The position numbers and the translations under genes are program-made. The notes under the pieces were generated by a model. The model had not been told where the DNA came from and ran no database searches. It worked only from the letters and a program-made list of their open reading frames with translations. A DNA stretch of 64,000 bases from contig JADNRX010000102.1 in NCBI GenBank assembly GCA_015501595.1, positions 1 through 64,000 on the forward strand, written 5' to 3'. Origin of the DNA: Hymenopellis radicata. Lineage: Eukaryota; Basidiomycota; Agaricomycetes; Agaricales; Physalacriaceae. Positions 22,516-34,190 of the stretch are shown here, piece by piece. Position 1 is the stretch's first letter. Each line of letters begins with the position of its first letter.

Positions 22516-23607
22516 ATGTCTGCCACCAACGTCGAATCCTTACCCCCTCTCCTTCCATTACTTGACGGCTCTCCTTCAGAGATGAAGGACGATCTACTCA
22601 ACGGCCTCATTTCTCATATCCTCTTCCCCGGTTCTGTCTCAGACGGCGCTGGTTCCAACGAGGCTGCTTCTTCTGGTGACCCGACTTCCGCTACCAATGC
22701 CGCTGTCCGTGATGCAGTCAAGACAGCTTCCACCACCGATGCTCCGCTCCTCGCCGCCGACGAGCCTCTGTGTACGTCCTCTACCTCTTCCCATCACACG
22801 ATCACTGACTGCGTATCTGCAGCCACCGTGTCGACGGCATCCAACCCTGTTGAGTTCGGCAATAACAGCATCTCTGGCAGCGTATTTGCCAGGCCGTCGT
22901 ATCAAACGATTCATCAAATCGTCAACAGACGAATTCAAGAGTACGCTCTATCCACCTTCTGTTCATTCACCATCTGATTCGACGCAGGTTGGGCTGTGAG
23001 TTCTCAGCCTTTCTGGAACTCAAGGGTTGGGAACTGGACACTTCGATGGTGCCTTGGATGGTCAAGGAGCTCCCTTCCAACACTGATCTACTGATCTTGG
23101 CTTGGATTATGGAGTTGTGGGTTTTGTTGACTCCATGATATCTTCTCGTACTGAAGAGTATCTCAGCTGTGATGAGGACAACGATTCCAATGGGAATCTT
23201 CGTGTCGACGATTTCCGACCCCGTCGACACAGTCTGCTACATTGGGCACTCCTAAGGCTCTTTGGAATCGAAGGCGGTCACGTCGCGTGGAACGTCGCTG
23301 ATCGCACCGGGAATCCTGCAATTTCTGCAATGGTCCATAAGTACTCTTGCGATCTGAGGAGGCGCAAGGTGTGCTGAAACCCGTTCTTTCGACATCTTTC
23401 CATACTGATACTTAATAGTTACAAAAGCTCCGCGAGGAAATTGAACTAGATCGCGACGAGGGCATCAAATACCTCCATGTCCTGGAGCAGGAGTCTCAAA
23501 ACCAGAGCCTCAATGATGAAAGCGAAGGTCAGGGCCAGAGTCGCAGTCACAGTCATGAGGGTCAGACTGCTCAGGCCACAGTTACTCCAGCAGCTATCGG
23601 CGCTTAG
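22516..23607 (+). CDS. Tyrosine-recombinase-related gene lacking the catalytic domain (copy 3)
   Basis: The ATG at 22516 opens a Ser/Ala-rich first exon. Further exons give 'CEFSAFLELKGW' and then 'ALLRLFGIEGGHVAWN' with 'DRTGNPAIS' and 'DLRRRKV', which aligns with the N-terminal (core-binding) part of copies 1 and 2 ('GKGRTGNPSLS', 'GLKRRKV'). After the intron that in the other copies leads to the catalytic half, this gene instead encodes a short coiled-coil-like and Gln/Ser/His-rich tail ('REEIELDRDE', 'SRSHSHEGQTAQATV') and stops at about 23607. Splice signals are good and the frame is open. It could be a truncated copy whose new end is accidental, or a DNA-binding protein derived from the recombinase. 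The catalytic Arg, His and Tyr are absent, so no recombination activity is expected. Confidence 0.6.
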
Positions 23608-23695
23608 GGCGTTGATGATCTGTTTGTACAAGTGTTTTGGTCTCAATGTTGTCGTAGTAGTGTAGGTACTACCTAGTGTATACATGTATGAAGGC

Positions 23696-26195
23696 TTAGT
23701 TCAACACTAACAACCTTACTGTCGGCGTATTCCACATTCCATATGAAAGGATTAAGAAGGCATCTTCACTTGTAACACCTCCGTGCGTGGTAGAATCGTG
23801 AGGGCCGGGCGCGCATGTTTTCGTTCCCATTCGGGGAGCAAACCTTATCTGTTCATTTGGCGCGATATCCAAGCGGAAAGGTGGAAGGACGCGAACGTCA
23901 CTGCTGGCCTCAAAAGGGGGAGACGATGCAGAGGCACTAGTACTGCTGATAGCTGAGCCACAGTATCGCCCTGGGAAGGAGAACTTCCGGCAACAAGCAT
24001 GGGGGCATGGAGCCGCTTCAGCGGCACACAGGCGACTGACGATGACTCGTCCTCGTGGCGTCGCAGAGGTCGACGATGGACTATTTGAGGTCAGCAACGT
24101 CGCGAGCAGCCTTTTCGCTGGCGACGCGGATTTTTGACTAGCTTACACGCCGCACGGTCTATAAAACTGTTGTCGCTGTCATCGGAACCTTCATCTATCG
24201 GGGAAGAGGACGGAGCTTTAGAGTCAAATTGCTAGGAAGGGGAATCAAAAGAATGCTACCAAACATGGCGACATTTACCGTATCCGCGAAGAGGATGAAC
24301 GATGGAGCATATCGAATGCCAAAGTTGCTCACGGAAAATGGCGGTCATCGCGTTGCTGACTGGAAATGCCAAATATCTTAGAATCCATGTATCTTGGGAT
24401 AAGTACCTAATCAATCATCTCCCAAATCTCTTTACCATTGTGCCTTGTGATCATAAAATCCGCCATTTCATTACCTGCCATCCGTCCACTCATGTCCTCA
24501 TCGACAGACGAGCCACGATCTCGTTTGTTACCCCGTCGTCACCTTTACAGGGATCGCTATCGTTAGCTTCATTCATATCCGTGTCAGGACCTTTCGCGCT
24601 AGCTGAACCCAGCTGGCTGCCTAGAAATAGATATCAAGTAAGGAATGGTTAAGATCTGTAAAAATACCTAAAATGAACTCGTAGAGCTGTCGCGATAGCC
24701 ACACTCTGGGATGGCGAGGTCGATCGAGGAGTAAAGTCTGATAGTTACCATAATATCCGGCGTCTACCATGCCCCTTGAAACGTCCAGCAGCATAGTCCT
24801 GCCAACGGAAAGGCGGACATACACTAGACCCGCAGCTACACGATCGCGCTGGTCAGATCGAGGTTTGGCAAGCGAATCCAAAACGCGATAACGGCAGATA
24901 TCAGTCTCGAGATTCCCATCGAGCTCAAGTTGGGTCTTGAGTAGGTCGCGAATCGCGATACCCGGAAAAATCAACGAGTCAAGCTTCTGGAGAATCTTTG
25001 GCACGGAGTTTGAGGACGAGAGATGGGTCGTCATGAAGGCCGCAAGCAGCCTGAGGTTCGGAGTCTTGTAAGAAAGAATGGGAGGGGCGGGAAAGTACTG
25101 GGAGGTCTTGGGTTGAAGGTAGAGACGAATCAGAGACGCTGTAAGGAAGTTGTCCGGTACAACAATCTTACTGAGCTTTGTGTTCGAATGACTGCACAGA
25201 AGCGCACGAAATGAACGGCGCCATTTAGGAAGAAAATGGGCCAAAGTGTCCTCGTTCATTGACTGCACATTCTGCATGAGGTCCTTCGCAACGTCTGTGG
25301 AGGAAAGCCGAATGGCAGACTTGATTCCGCATCCTGAAAGTCCGTTCTAGATGTCAAAGTTAGCATAGGTGAGACGAACGAGGTGAAAAGTTTTCACATG
25401 ATAGTCGCCGCCTACCAAAAGAGCAACGAATACGATCTGGTAGCGAGACAGTTTGAGATTGTCGAAGACCTTGACTTGAATGTCCTTGGCTTGCGAGTCG
25501 ACGCTAGAAAGGTGGAAGCAGGAAAAAAATGAAAGCACAAAGACATGGCCTGCACACCTGCGGAGAATGCAAGGGGCGCCAAACATCGCGGCGTCAACAT
25601 CTTCAGTCATGACTGCATCAATCAAACCAGCAGCGCACAGCGAAGCGAGCTCCGCTTCAGCTTCCCCAGGCGCCTGCGCATGGGTTTAGATGAGATGAAA
25701 AATGAGAAGGGTTTACTGACAGTCTGGTAGGCGTATCCGAGTGCATCAAGTAAGGCCTTAAACGGCGTCACACACCAATGGTTTCTTTTACGAGATCTGC
25801 CGCGATGCTTGATGGAAGGGCGGCCAGGGCCGTCAAAGACGAAAAGTGGCAGAACAGTTGTCTGTTCAAAAAGGCGAAAAGTCTTGTTGGCAAGCGTTGC
25901 CACAGCATTCGTCCTCTGACTGTGATATGTAGCTTGACACATCCAAATGCTGTAGTTGGGTTAGGAGAATTTTAGAAGTTTATTCACGAACATGTACTTG
26001 CCTGGCATCGATTCCTATTCTGAACGCCCGAGTTTTCGAGTCGTTCCGAATAACTCCCACTTGGACCGAAAGGTCTCGAAGGGAGGTTTGTTGGGGTCAT
26101 CGTGTAGCTCCTGTTAGGGCAAATGTCGGAATTTGACGCGCAGTTGAATAAAATAGAACAAGAATATTCACCTTCCACAGGCCTTTGATCCCCAT
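23696..26195 (-). CDS. XPG/Rad2-superfamily nuclease, GEN1/Yen1-like (first copy)
   Basis: These enzymes cut flaps or junctions in DNA during repair and recombination. From the ATG at 26195 the protein starts 'MGIKGLWK', then 'FRIGIDAS' and 'LFVFDGPGRP' (N domain acids), 'APGEAEAELASL' and 'MTEDVDAAMFG' (I domain acids), and 'GGDYH' spliced to 'NGLSGCG' (helix-two-turn-helix region). All expected metal-binding acidic residues are visible. 'GGDY-x-GL-x-GCG' resembles GEN1/Yen1 more than FEN1. The C-terminal third (about 24650-23696) is disordered and its exon joins are uncertain. An early exon (26080-26130) is out of frame unless a run of four C is five. One intron (near 26010) uses a GC donor (GCAAGT). 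The upstream neighbour is repeat copy B. Confidence 0.75.
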
Positions 26196-26286
26196 GATTG
26201 CTAGCGTCGTCAAAAGTCAAGGCGACGGCGGGGAGTTGGTAGCAGCGATCGAACGTCTTGAGCTTTCACATGTAATTCAACAAGTC

Positions 26287-26960
26287 GGGCATGGGTCTTT
26301 GGAGAGGAAGATTAGATCAGCGAGGTCGCTTCCGAGGTTCATGGCGATCCGTTGTTTGGCCTAAAAGACGTTAGTCTCTCGATGAAGCAGTCGATGGCCA
26401 CATACACCCGGCGCCCGTCGTCCTTCCATCTGCGTGCAAATAACTTAAGGGCATTTCTTGTCAAATGCATTAGGGGGATGGAGGCTGCACAGACGTGGAT
26501 ATCAGCACCGAAGTGACACGCACAGCCTCAGGCCGTGGTAAAGAGAGTCGCTCACCTTTTATCCTCCCCCAAGGGTGAGAAATAAACAAGATCACGCGTC
26601 GGACGCGCCGTTGAAGATCACGAGCGCGCGTTCCCTGCTCGTGGTCAACTCGTGGTGGTGGGAGGGGAGGTGTCAACGAAAAGTTCACGACCCTTCGTTC
26701 CGTGCCTGAGCGCTTACCTTCGGCGCTTATTCTTGTTCCCACGAGTCATGGAGGTTCTGAAAGCCGAAGAGCCTTGTTTCGGGAGAGCCGTTGACATTCT
26801 CAGACGCATGGCTCGCTCAGCGAGAGGACACGACTGTGCTTGATATTGAGGGAACAGTTCTCCAAGAGCTCGTTATCTCGAGGAGCTCAAGAGACTTATA
26901 GACAACGACTTAGACTATAGAAACTACACGTATTATGACCTCCTGTTGCGCGACGGTGTC
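26287..26960. repeat. Direct repeat copy B: duplicated 5' fragment of the beta-helix gene
   Basis: This copy of 5036-5718 contains the upstream region and first exons of the beta-helix gene (minus strand) and then stops. The catalytic half of that gene is absent here, so the copy is a truncated gene fragment. It begins about 90 bp upstream of the XPG gene start at 26195 and could act as its promoter region by accident. Confidence 0.85.
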
Positions 26961-27169
26961 GACGTCTGAATTCACTGTTCGGTCTACTAGACGAAAAAAA
27001 GAAAGGAGGAAGGTGAACCGATAGATCTTGATCCGACCCTGTGTAGTTAAGTAAGTAAAATGAAAAAGTTTGAAGACCCCCACGCACCGCCGCTATGCGA
27101 CTTATAGCACTTGCAGATCAAATTTAAGGACCGCGTTCCAGAGACGACCGATGACCCCACTTCTCTGGT

Positions 27170-29282
27170 TCGCGAAGGGCATGCCGTCGTACTACGAACA
27201 CCGAACACACAGACTTCAGTCAGACGAATTCATTGACCGTCAGACTCTCAAAAGCATAGTGACCCAAGGATGCATCCCATCTACGGGAACAGTGAAGCCC
27301 GTATAAATGACTAGGGCGAGGATGATAAGTGCGGCAGGCGCCATTGACTGCGAGATCTTGCGTGAGAGTGCTCCGACAGTGCGGAAGATCATCGACGCGG
27401 CGAGGGTCATGAGGGACGAGAAGAGGAGGAATATGAACAAGTGGTCCACTTCGCGTCGAAGGTTCGCCACTACTCGTATCTGCTGGGAGGCCGTAGAACA
27501 CGCTGGAAGGGATAAAAGCCGCAGCCAGATTGCCCAAGAGAGCGGTGAAGAACAGGATGATGTCGCCCCTCAGTGGCTGGAAACCACCCGTTAAACAAAG
27601 GCGGACCTGCATAGGCGTCGATGTAAGGGGATTTGATTTGGATCACCTGAACGAAACATATGAGGACCAAGTATTGAATTAGCAAATAAAGTGACACTCA
27701 CACGCCCTTCGCCTGGTCATCCATCCTAGGTCCATATGATTGTTGGACAGACGAATTATCTTGACGAACTCGAGAGCAGTCGCGCTGTGGGTTGAGTTGT
27801 CTCAGCAGAGAAAGGGTGCGCTCCCACGCAGCGCCGCCTCGGCGATACTGATACGCCTTCTGTCGCCATCAGAGACGCCACGCACAAAGTCGTTGCCGAC
27901 CTTGATTTGAGGGTGTGGCTCAATTCGACCACGGTCATGACAACGTCGCGCATGTGGTCGGAAAACATATCGCGCATGATCCCAGGAAGAGGGGTGCGAG
28001 GTGTACGAGCGCGGGAAGCAAAGGTAAGGTCTGGCCAACAGTGAGGTCGGGGAAAGGAACATCGGTTTGGGCGTTATATATGACTGCGCCGCGGAAATCC
28101 TTGTGCATAGTTTCCAAAAGAATGCCTAGATGATCGTTTAGAGGCTGTAAGGTCAACGTGATCAAAAAGACATACCCTGATAATTGATATGCGCATCTTC
28201 CTCAACGTAGAACCCGTGTGTTTCACCAGCTATCGACTTGAGCAGAGTCGGCAGCCACTGGACATAGATCAGTTATAAATTCAAGTAAACCCAAAGTTAA
28301 ATACCCACCATCCAGGACGCCCAAGGACAACCAACATTTCGCCTACCTTCACGAGGCCTTCAAGGTCACGCAAGATATCGCTGCAACGATCGCGGTTCCC
28401 GACAAAACCGCTAAACATCCCAGAAAGTCGAGCAGGACGCCGCAAACCGTCTTCTGACGGTCGGTCGGTTTCCCATAGCCGAGAAAGTTCGGGCCGCGGC
28501 AGACAATACCAGCAGTGTGACGGGGACGGTCAAGGTCGTGTTGACTGAGGCTGATGAGATGGCGAATCCACAAGTGGTAATTGTATTGGGATCAATGCAG
28601 GGATTTGCAGTGCCCTTGAAGGGGACGCATTGGTAACCGCGCGTGCAGGTTATACAACTTCCTCCTGCGCCCACAGTCGAAAGCAGTGGAGGAGCTATCG
28701 TGCTGGAAGACGGGAGCGACATCTTTCTCTGCGGAAAGTGGGTGGACATGATGGATTAGGGAAGGGGAATGAATGTAACGCAGTAGAGAGTGGCCGACCC
28801 CCAGGCATCGAGTCCGAAAGAGGTGGCGGCAGTGAGACTTGAACAGCGTCAGGAAATTCCGAATTAATGAAGCAAACCAGGACGTACAAATCGACAAAAA
28901 ACTCTTGTCCGCAAAGGTAACCCAACTGCTGGGGACATGAGGTACGGAGCACACCTTTTCTCATCCCCTTGGACATGAAATCACCACCTCAGCTAGGCAA
29001 GCCATGTTTCACCATGGCGTAAGCAGCCGGCAGAGAGACCATCTCAATGGCGCTTTGCTTCGCAGAAGAGCAACCCTAGACCGTCAGGGACAAGGTAGGA
29101 GGCTGCGTACGCTCCAAGCAGAACACAGAGTGTAGCCGCACCATCGACTCCAGACAGTCGTAAGGGAGGTACACCCTTTTGACTACTGGGCCAGATGAGC
29201 ATCATCCGGTTTCCGCTCCAGGCAGAACACAGAGGTGTAGCCGCAACATCGACTCCCAAACAGTCGAAAGGAAGGTAAACCC
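27170..29282. repeat. Inverted duplication, left arm (with 52487-54603)
   Basis: About 2.1 kb is present here on the minus strand and again on the plus strand at 52487-54603. Translated fragments differ at only a handful of residues. The shared block ends at 'gggtttacc' on one side and just after 'cgacggcatgccctt' on the other. I see no terminal inverted repeat or target duplication at the edges. Confidence 0.9.
27220..28573 (-). pseudogene. PDR-type ABC transporter relic (left arm)
   Basis: PDR transporters are large plasma-membrane drug and lipid exporters of about 1500 residues. Remnants run in order on the minus strand: 'LGYGKPTD', 'GEMLVVLGRPG' where the Walker A motif should follow but is replaced, '[12 protein letters not shown]' with 'LTVGQTL', a changed signature ('[16 protein letters not shown]', where the family has VSGGERKRVSIAE), then membrane-domain pieces 'ILFFTALLGNL' and 'IFLLFSSLMTLAAS', ending in 'ESLTVNEFV'. 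Stop codons and frame changes interrupt the signature-to-membrane part, and the second half of the transporter is missing. The same lesions occur in the other arm at 53196-54549, so inactivation came before duplication. Confidence 0.8.
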
Positions 29283-30116
29283 TATGGCATCGAAAGACAA
29301 GATGCTCATGCTTATGTCAGCGTTTGTCACGCTCTTCCTGCCATATGCATATTCCTACCTTTCGGCGCGTAGCAATATAAGTAGTCCATATCACACACTC
29401 GTGAAGCGCCGCCTGCGTGGCTGGAAACCTTGCTCGAACAATGAGGGCATGTCGACGTGTCGGGTAGGCGGAGACACAAGATGAACATCATCAATTGAGG
29501 CGACTACTCTAGACAACGCGGTACTTACTACGCTGCATACGATGCTAGGAAATAAACATGACGGGAAATAGGAAGTCATTTGAAGGAATCAACGTGTCTG
29601 CGGTACGGTCGTGTCAATACAGGACATCGATGCTAAGAAGGCTCGTTATGGGGCCGCCTGAGTGTCCACCAACGAACTTGAGGAAGGAGAGTGGAACAAG
29701 GCAGCTCTCGTGACAACGCAAAGGCCACCTGTGTGATGAGGCGGTGTTTATGGAGGGTCATTCACCGGAATTGTCGCAGGAAGATGACAGATTGAAGAGA
29801 ATGAACAAAGGAATGGATTGGTGGGTAAAGATGGAAGGGCAGCACATATAACATAGTGGTAGCAGACGAAGTTGGACGCAGCGCGAAAAAGCAGACGCCG
29901 CCGATTTGTACTGGCGGTTAATTTCATAGGTGGAAGGACCTAGCAAGGTGATCCCTACTGTCCGGTCTGTGCCGCCACACTCTTCCGAAACCTGCATCTC
30001 TTTGAGCAAGAAATAGGTCGATTTTCAACGTGAACACTTACGCGCATCTCTACAACAACGAGGCAGGAGTACTGAAGGCTGGATTAACGGTTCTCCGGCC
30101 TCCGTTTTATTGAACA
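29283..30116. other. No recognised gene
   Basis: Short frames only. A segment near 29900-29960 ('ggcggttaatttca' and 'aggacctagcaaggtga') resembles 31600-31650 and may be a duplicated flank of the carboxylesterase relic. Confidence 0.4.
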
Positions 30117-31400
30117 TCATCTGGGTCTTCTGCCTTTGACCTTGAACCGATCCCTGGCAGGTATAATCGTCGGCTTCAACGTGTCTGCGGGATTCAGAGT
30201 CGACGCGAATCCTGGGAAGGATGCAGCAAACGCTGTGTCAAAGTCTGTGTTCTGGTACGGAGGCCCATTCAGGAGTTTGGGCGGTAAATGAGACGTGCAC
30301 CTGCTTGGACGCAAAACGCAGAACTCACGAAGGGAAGTAGAAGACCACGTCAAGCCCGTGTAGTATCGCAGGCGGTATGGCGAATTCGGCCTGTTCAGTC
30401 AGCGTATTAAAACGATGCGCTTTTTGTGACACTTACTTTGAACACGTACCATCAAAAGCTTTGAGGAGGAGATACGACGGGCATACGACGAGTACTAATA
30501 AGTACAAGCATCAGCGTTGGCACTTCAAGGCACATCCTCACTTATAGACGACCTACCTTCACTCACAATCGCCAGAATCTGGCCATGCGCACTTCCCAAG
30601 CCGGCATGAGAGTAGACAGCAGCACCCGCTTTCACGCTTTTGGCACTCAGGGTCGGGTACAATTCCCTGAGATAAACCTGATATATTTGGGTCCGCGTAT
30701 AACAGCCCTTCGTGGGCGTTCGTCACTGCGTATAACACGTCCTGTAAACCACATGGGCCTCAGATACGTTCAATCAGAATGAGGCACCCACCCCCTTGAG
30801 TTTTCGCAAAGCCTCGCTCGGTCGCTTAGTGATTAACGTTCCGTCGACTACTGGGTTGAAGACGAACGTCCCGTAGAAGGCCCGGATAACAACTGCATTG
30901 TTGACGGCTTGGAGAATCGCGGTATCGATGTGACGAAGACAATTCAACGCGTCTTCCGATGAGGAACAGCTGCAGAAGGCGGCTAAGTACATGATGCAAC
31001 AAACGAGTAACACGTACTTCGCGCGAGTGACAACTTCGGAATACAATTGCCCTCACAGTGGTTAGCTTTCACGTCGAAGATACCCGGCCACCCACTGCTC
31101 ACCTCCGGGATCGCATGGTTGTACGCATACTGGGATGTCAAGAATGTAGAGCTCGTAATAGCTCCTCTGAAAAGAGCTGGCAAAGTTCGACCATCATTGG
31201 CTATGACATGTTGTAGGACAGACCCAGCTCCTGATAATCCAGACCCGTCAGAACTTGGCAATCAGTAGGAAAGGTAGAGAAGCACACCTGCTGATCCACC
31301 CCAAATCGTAACTTGTGCAGGACCACGCGTGAAATATACCGTGTCGCGTTGTCTCAGACTTCGGGGCGCGACTGGATTGTTGCGAGATTCTGAGGAAGAA
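30117..31400 (-). pseudogene. Type B carboxylesterase/lipase, N-terminally deleted
   Basis: The family hydrolyses esters with a Ser-Glu-His triad. On the minus strand 'QVTIWGGSAG' (31290-31320) joins across an intron to 'AGSVLQHVIANDGRT', giving the nucleophile elbow GGSAGAGS. Next come 'LFRGAITSSTF', 'SSSEDALNCLRHID', 'AFYGTFVFNPVVDGT', 'DVLYAVTNAHEG' (the region carrying the catalytic His in relatives) and the typical end 'DTAFAASFPGFASTLNP'. Introns fit throughout. Upstream of the elbow only about 25 residues remain in frame ('NPVAPRSLRQRD'), where a full enzyme has roughly 200. An internal deletion therefore removed most of the N-terminal half. The product would not fold normally. Confidence 0.75.
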
Positions 31401-31832
31401 CTGTTCCGGCAAGAACATTAATATTCCACCAAGTTGCTGCCAGCAAAGAAGATGAAGAATCGGGAAAAGTCATAAAGGAGAGGAGACGAGTGCCGTATCA
31501 TGTTGTGATCTGGTTGTGGTAGTAGTACAAAAGGTATATAATAAGTCGCTGGAGGAAGAAGCCGCCGGTTTGTACTTATGTATTTGTAAAAGACGAGCCG
31601 GCGGTTAATTTCACCGGACGAAGGTTTGTCAAGCAAGGTGAGATTTTCATCTTCTATCTACTGTTTCTTTCGCTCTTCCCACCCTGTTTCAGAAAATAAA
31701 ACGCCGCCTTAGAGAGCGGGATGCCCGTCTTATCGATGTAACCATAATATACATTGTGAAGACTACTCCTTTCCATAGATGTATACCGTCCTTCGTATAC
31801 TCTACTTGAAAATTCATTTTGATATCCTTACA

Positions 31833-33916
31833 CTACCCTCCCCAAGAAATGTCCACAGCCTCGACCGTGGGAGGCCGACCCGTCACGATGTCCCCCTCGT
31901 CATCAGAAATGTCGAATACCTCGACTGCGGCAGGCTGGCCCGTAGTGGCGTCCCTCTCGTCGTCAGAAATGTCAATGACTTCAACCGTGGTAGGCTGACC
32001 CGTCACAATGTCCCTCTCATCGTCAGAAATGTCGATTATCTCAACCGCGGTAAGCTGGCGCCTCGCGACGCCCCCCTCGTCGTCCGAGATGTCGATCACC
32101 TCGACTGCGACAGGCTGACTCATCGCAATGTCCATCTCATCGTTAGAGGCATCGGAGAGCATGGCCCTCAGGATCTGATCAATACTGCTGCCCAACCCAG
32201 CATCAATCCCAGCCATCTCATCGTCGAGTCTGTCATAATCGTTGTGTTCTACAAGCTGTGTTCAGTATGAGAGATTCTAAACTCAGCAAAGCAAAACATA
32301 CCGTTTGGAGCGAATGAACTCAGAACAGGTAGAACAGATGCATAGTCCGTTGCGACAGGAGGAATATACATTAGACCGGGAAGTGCATGATAGAGGACGA
32401 TGTCGGGAACATGAATGGTATATTGCCGAAACGTAGCAGCCTTCAAGCCAGCGAATGCGTCGATACAGAATATGTGATTTTCATCAAGTCGAACCTCAGA
32501 AATGCGGAACGAGCTACTCGCCGCATCAGGAATCAATTGTTTGCCGATGGAAGCAAACATTTCAGATGAATACTGACGCAGACCGGTAAGCTGCTGAAAC
32601 TCAGAGAAGACAAGATAACATACCGCGCTTAAATGGAGTAGCTTGCTAAAATAACCTGGGACCAAGTAGTCATGAAGGAATTTGAGGACCATGGCAGGCT
32701 TCGGAAGGGTATAGCGAGCATGAAGGGACATAATTGCCTTCAGGTCCGGTGCTCGAGGAACGAAATCAAGAGTATCCCAAGTGTCAGCGACCAGTGGAGC
32801 GGCATAGAGCTTAACTACTGCGTAGACAGGGAACGTGTCAGGAATGTTGTCGGCAAGAGTTGGGAAGCGCTTCGAGAGCATGCCTGAGGTGTTGCTTTGC
32901 AGCTCGCATGCTAGGTGCTGGCGCCACGTTACACAAAAGGCGGCGAAATCTGTTGGCGAAAGGCTATGAAACGCCTCCTGCAGATCGTCGCCCAGATGTG
33001 TCCGTGCGAGTCCCGCAGCAATGTGTTTACCACATCCTTTCAGTCCCTACAAGCAATCAGAATTGATTTCAAAGCAAAGCAGCATCGTACCATAATGTAG
33101 TCACCTCCCACAAGCAATGCAAACAGGAGAAGCCCGCCGGGAGATATCCCAAGATGTTCGTTAATGCGGGTGCGCGAGTAGATCGTCAACGATGGAAATG
33201 GCGCCTTAACGTCGAGTCTAAAAGAAGATCGTGAGGATACTAGAATGTGAGATGAATGTAGAAACTTGCCCACGGCCCAACGTGCATGTACCGAAAATAA
33301 GAGCATCACTATCTTCGGTGATGACAAGATCGATAAGCTTGTGGGAATTGAGAGCAGCCAATTCTGCTTCACCCTCGCCTCGAGCCTATAGAATACAGAT
33401 TAGTTACAGGAATGATTTGAGTGCGAGACTGACAGTCAAGCGATAAAATCCGAAGGCGTCAATCAGGTCTTGAAAAGTTTCGACCAGCGGACCGGGTGAG
33501 TGAATAACTTTCCGACCGCGTTTGAACTTGGGACGGTCTGGGCCGTCGAATACAAAAACCGGAACCACCGCATAATTGAGGAGTTTAGCGAGACGCCGAA
33601 GGAGCTCCTTCACTTCGGGATTCGAGCCTTTGTGGACGTGGTGCATGTTTCGTCCGTGAAGAATTTGCTCAACCCAAAGGCTGAATACTGGTGAGTACGA
33701 ATAATACTCGTATGAGAAATTTATTAGGCCTACCACGCATCAATACCAACAACGATGAAACCCCTCTCACGGCGCTGAGCGACGAATCCCTCGAGGGCCG
33801 AAATCTCATGGAGAGATACTAGCTGCGCAGTCGGTTCGATTTGCTAATAAAGTAGTAAGCATTTCAGGCCGCAGGCAGTATAAGGCACTCACATCATACA
33901 AGCCTGGAATTCCCAT
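31833..33916 (-). CDS. XPG/Rad2-superfamily nuclease, GEN1/Yen1-like, with tandem SUMO-interaction-like motifs (second copy)
   Basis: The ATG at 33916 starts 'MGIPGLYD'. The acidic residues of the nuclease core are all visible: 'VGIDAC', 'VFVFDGPDRP', 'ARGEGEAELAAL', 'ITEDSDALIFG' and 'LLVGGDY' spliced to 'GLKGCGKHIAAGLA'. This fits a structure-specific endonuclease acting on branched DNA. Introns of 45-60 bp separate open exons and I find no lesion, so the gene looks intact. After the core a long globular region (32880-32300) has no known motif. The last exon (32240-31833) encodes five 20-residue repeats around 'EVIDISDDE', each a hydrophobic core followed by acids, like SUMO-interaction motifs. 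The gene is a paralogue of the one at 23696, whose tail lacks these repeats. Confidence 0.8.
31850..32160. repeat. 60-bp coding minisatellite, five units
   Basis: The DNA under the C-terminal repeats of the XPG-like gene has an exact 60-base period: equivalent bases recur at about 31861, 31921, 31981, 32041 and 32101. Units differ mostly at third positions and in the linker, so the encoded 'VIDISDDE' core is kept while linkers vary. Confidence 0.95.
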
Positions 33917-34190
33917 GGTAGATGAGAGTAAGAGAACAAGCAATGTGTCTGAGACCAAGTGGCTCTGATCAGGAACGGTGGCGGCTATGCGGGGCTTTCC
34001 GTCTTCGCCTGCTCTAGTAGAATTGTCCTGGCGCCTGGCCAACCTATCATCGAAAATACGGGGGAACAACAGAACGCGACTCGCGAGAACCGATAGATGG
34101 TCTATCGCGCAAGTACGGGGGCATCTGGGTGTCATCGGCCATGTCCACGTCCGATGAAAAGGGAAGGATTGGTGGAGGCATTGACTGCTA

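Noticed and set aside
2680..23607. A basidiomycete Starship-like giant element carrying cargo
   Set aside because: A tyrosine recombinase is present, but I find no terminal repeats, target site or single captain-at-one-end layout, and several recombinase copies occur; recorded only as a hypothesis to test.
31779..32270. A long plus-strand frame of 163 codons
   Set aside because: It is antisense to the acidic 60-bp minisatellite; a period divisible by three keeps all frames open, so the frame is a by-product.
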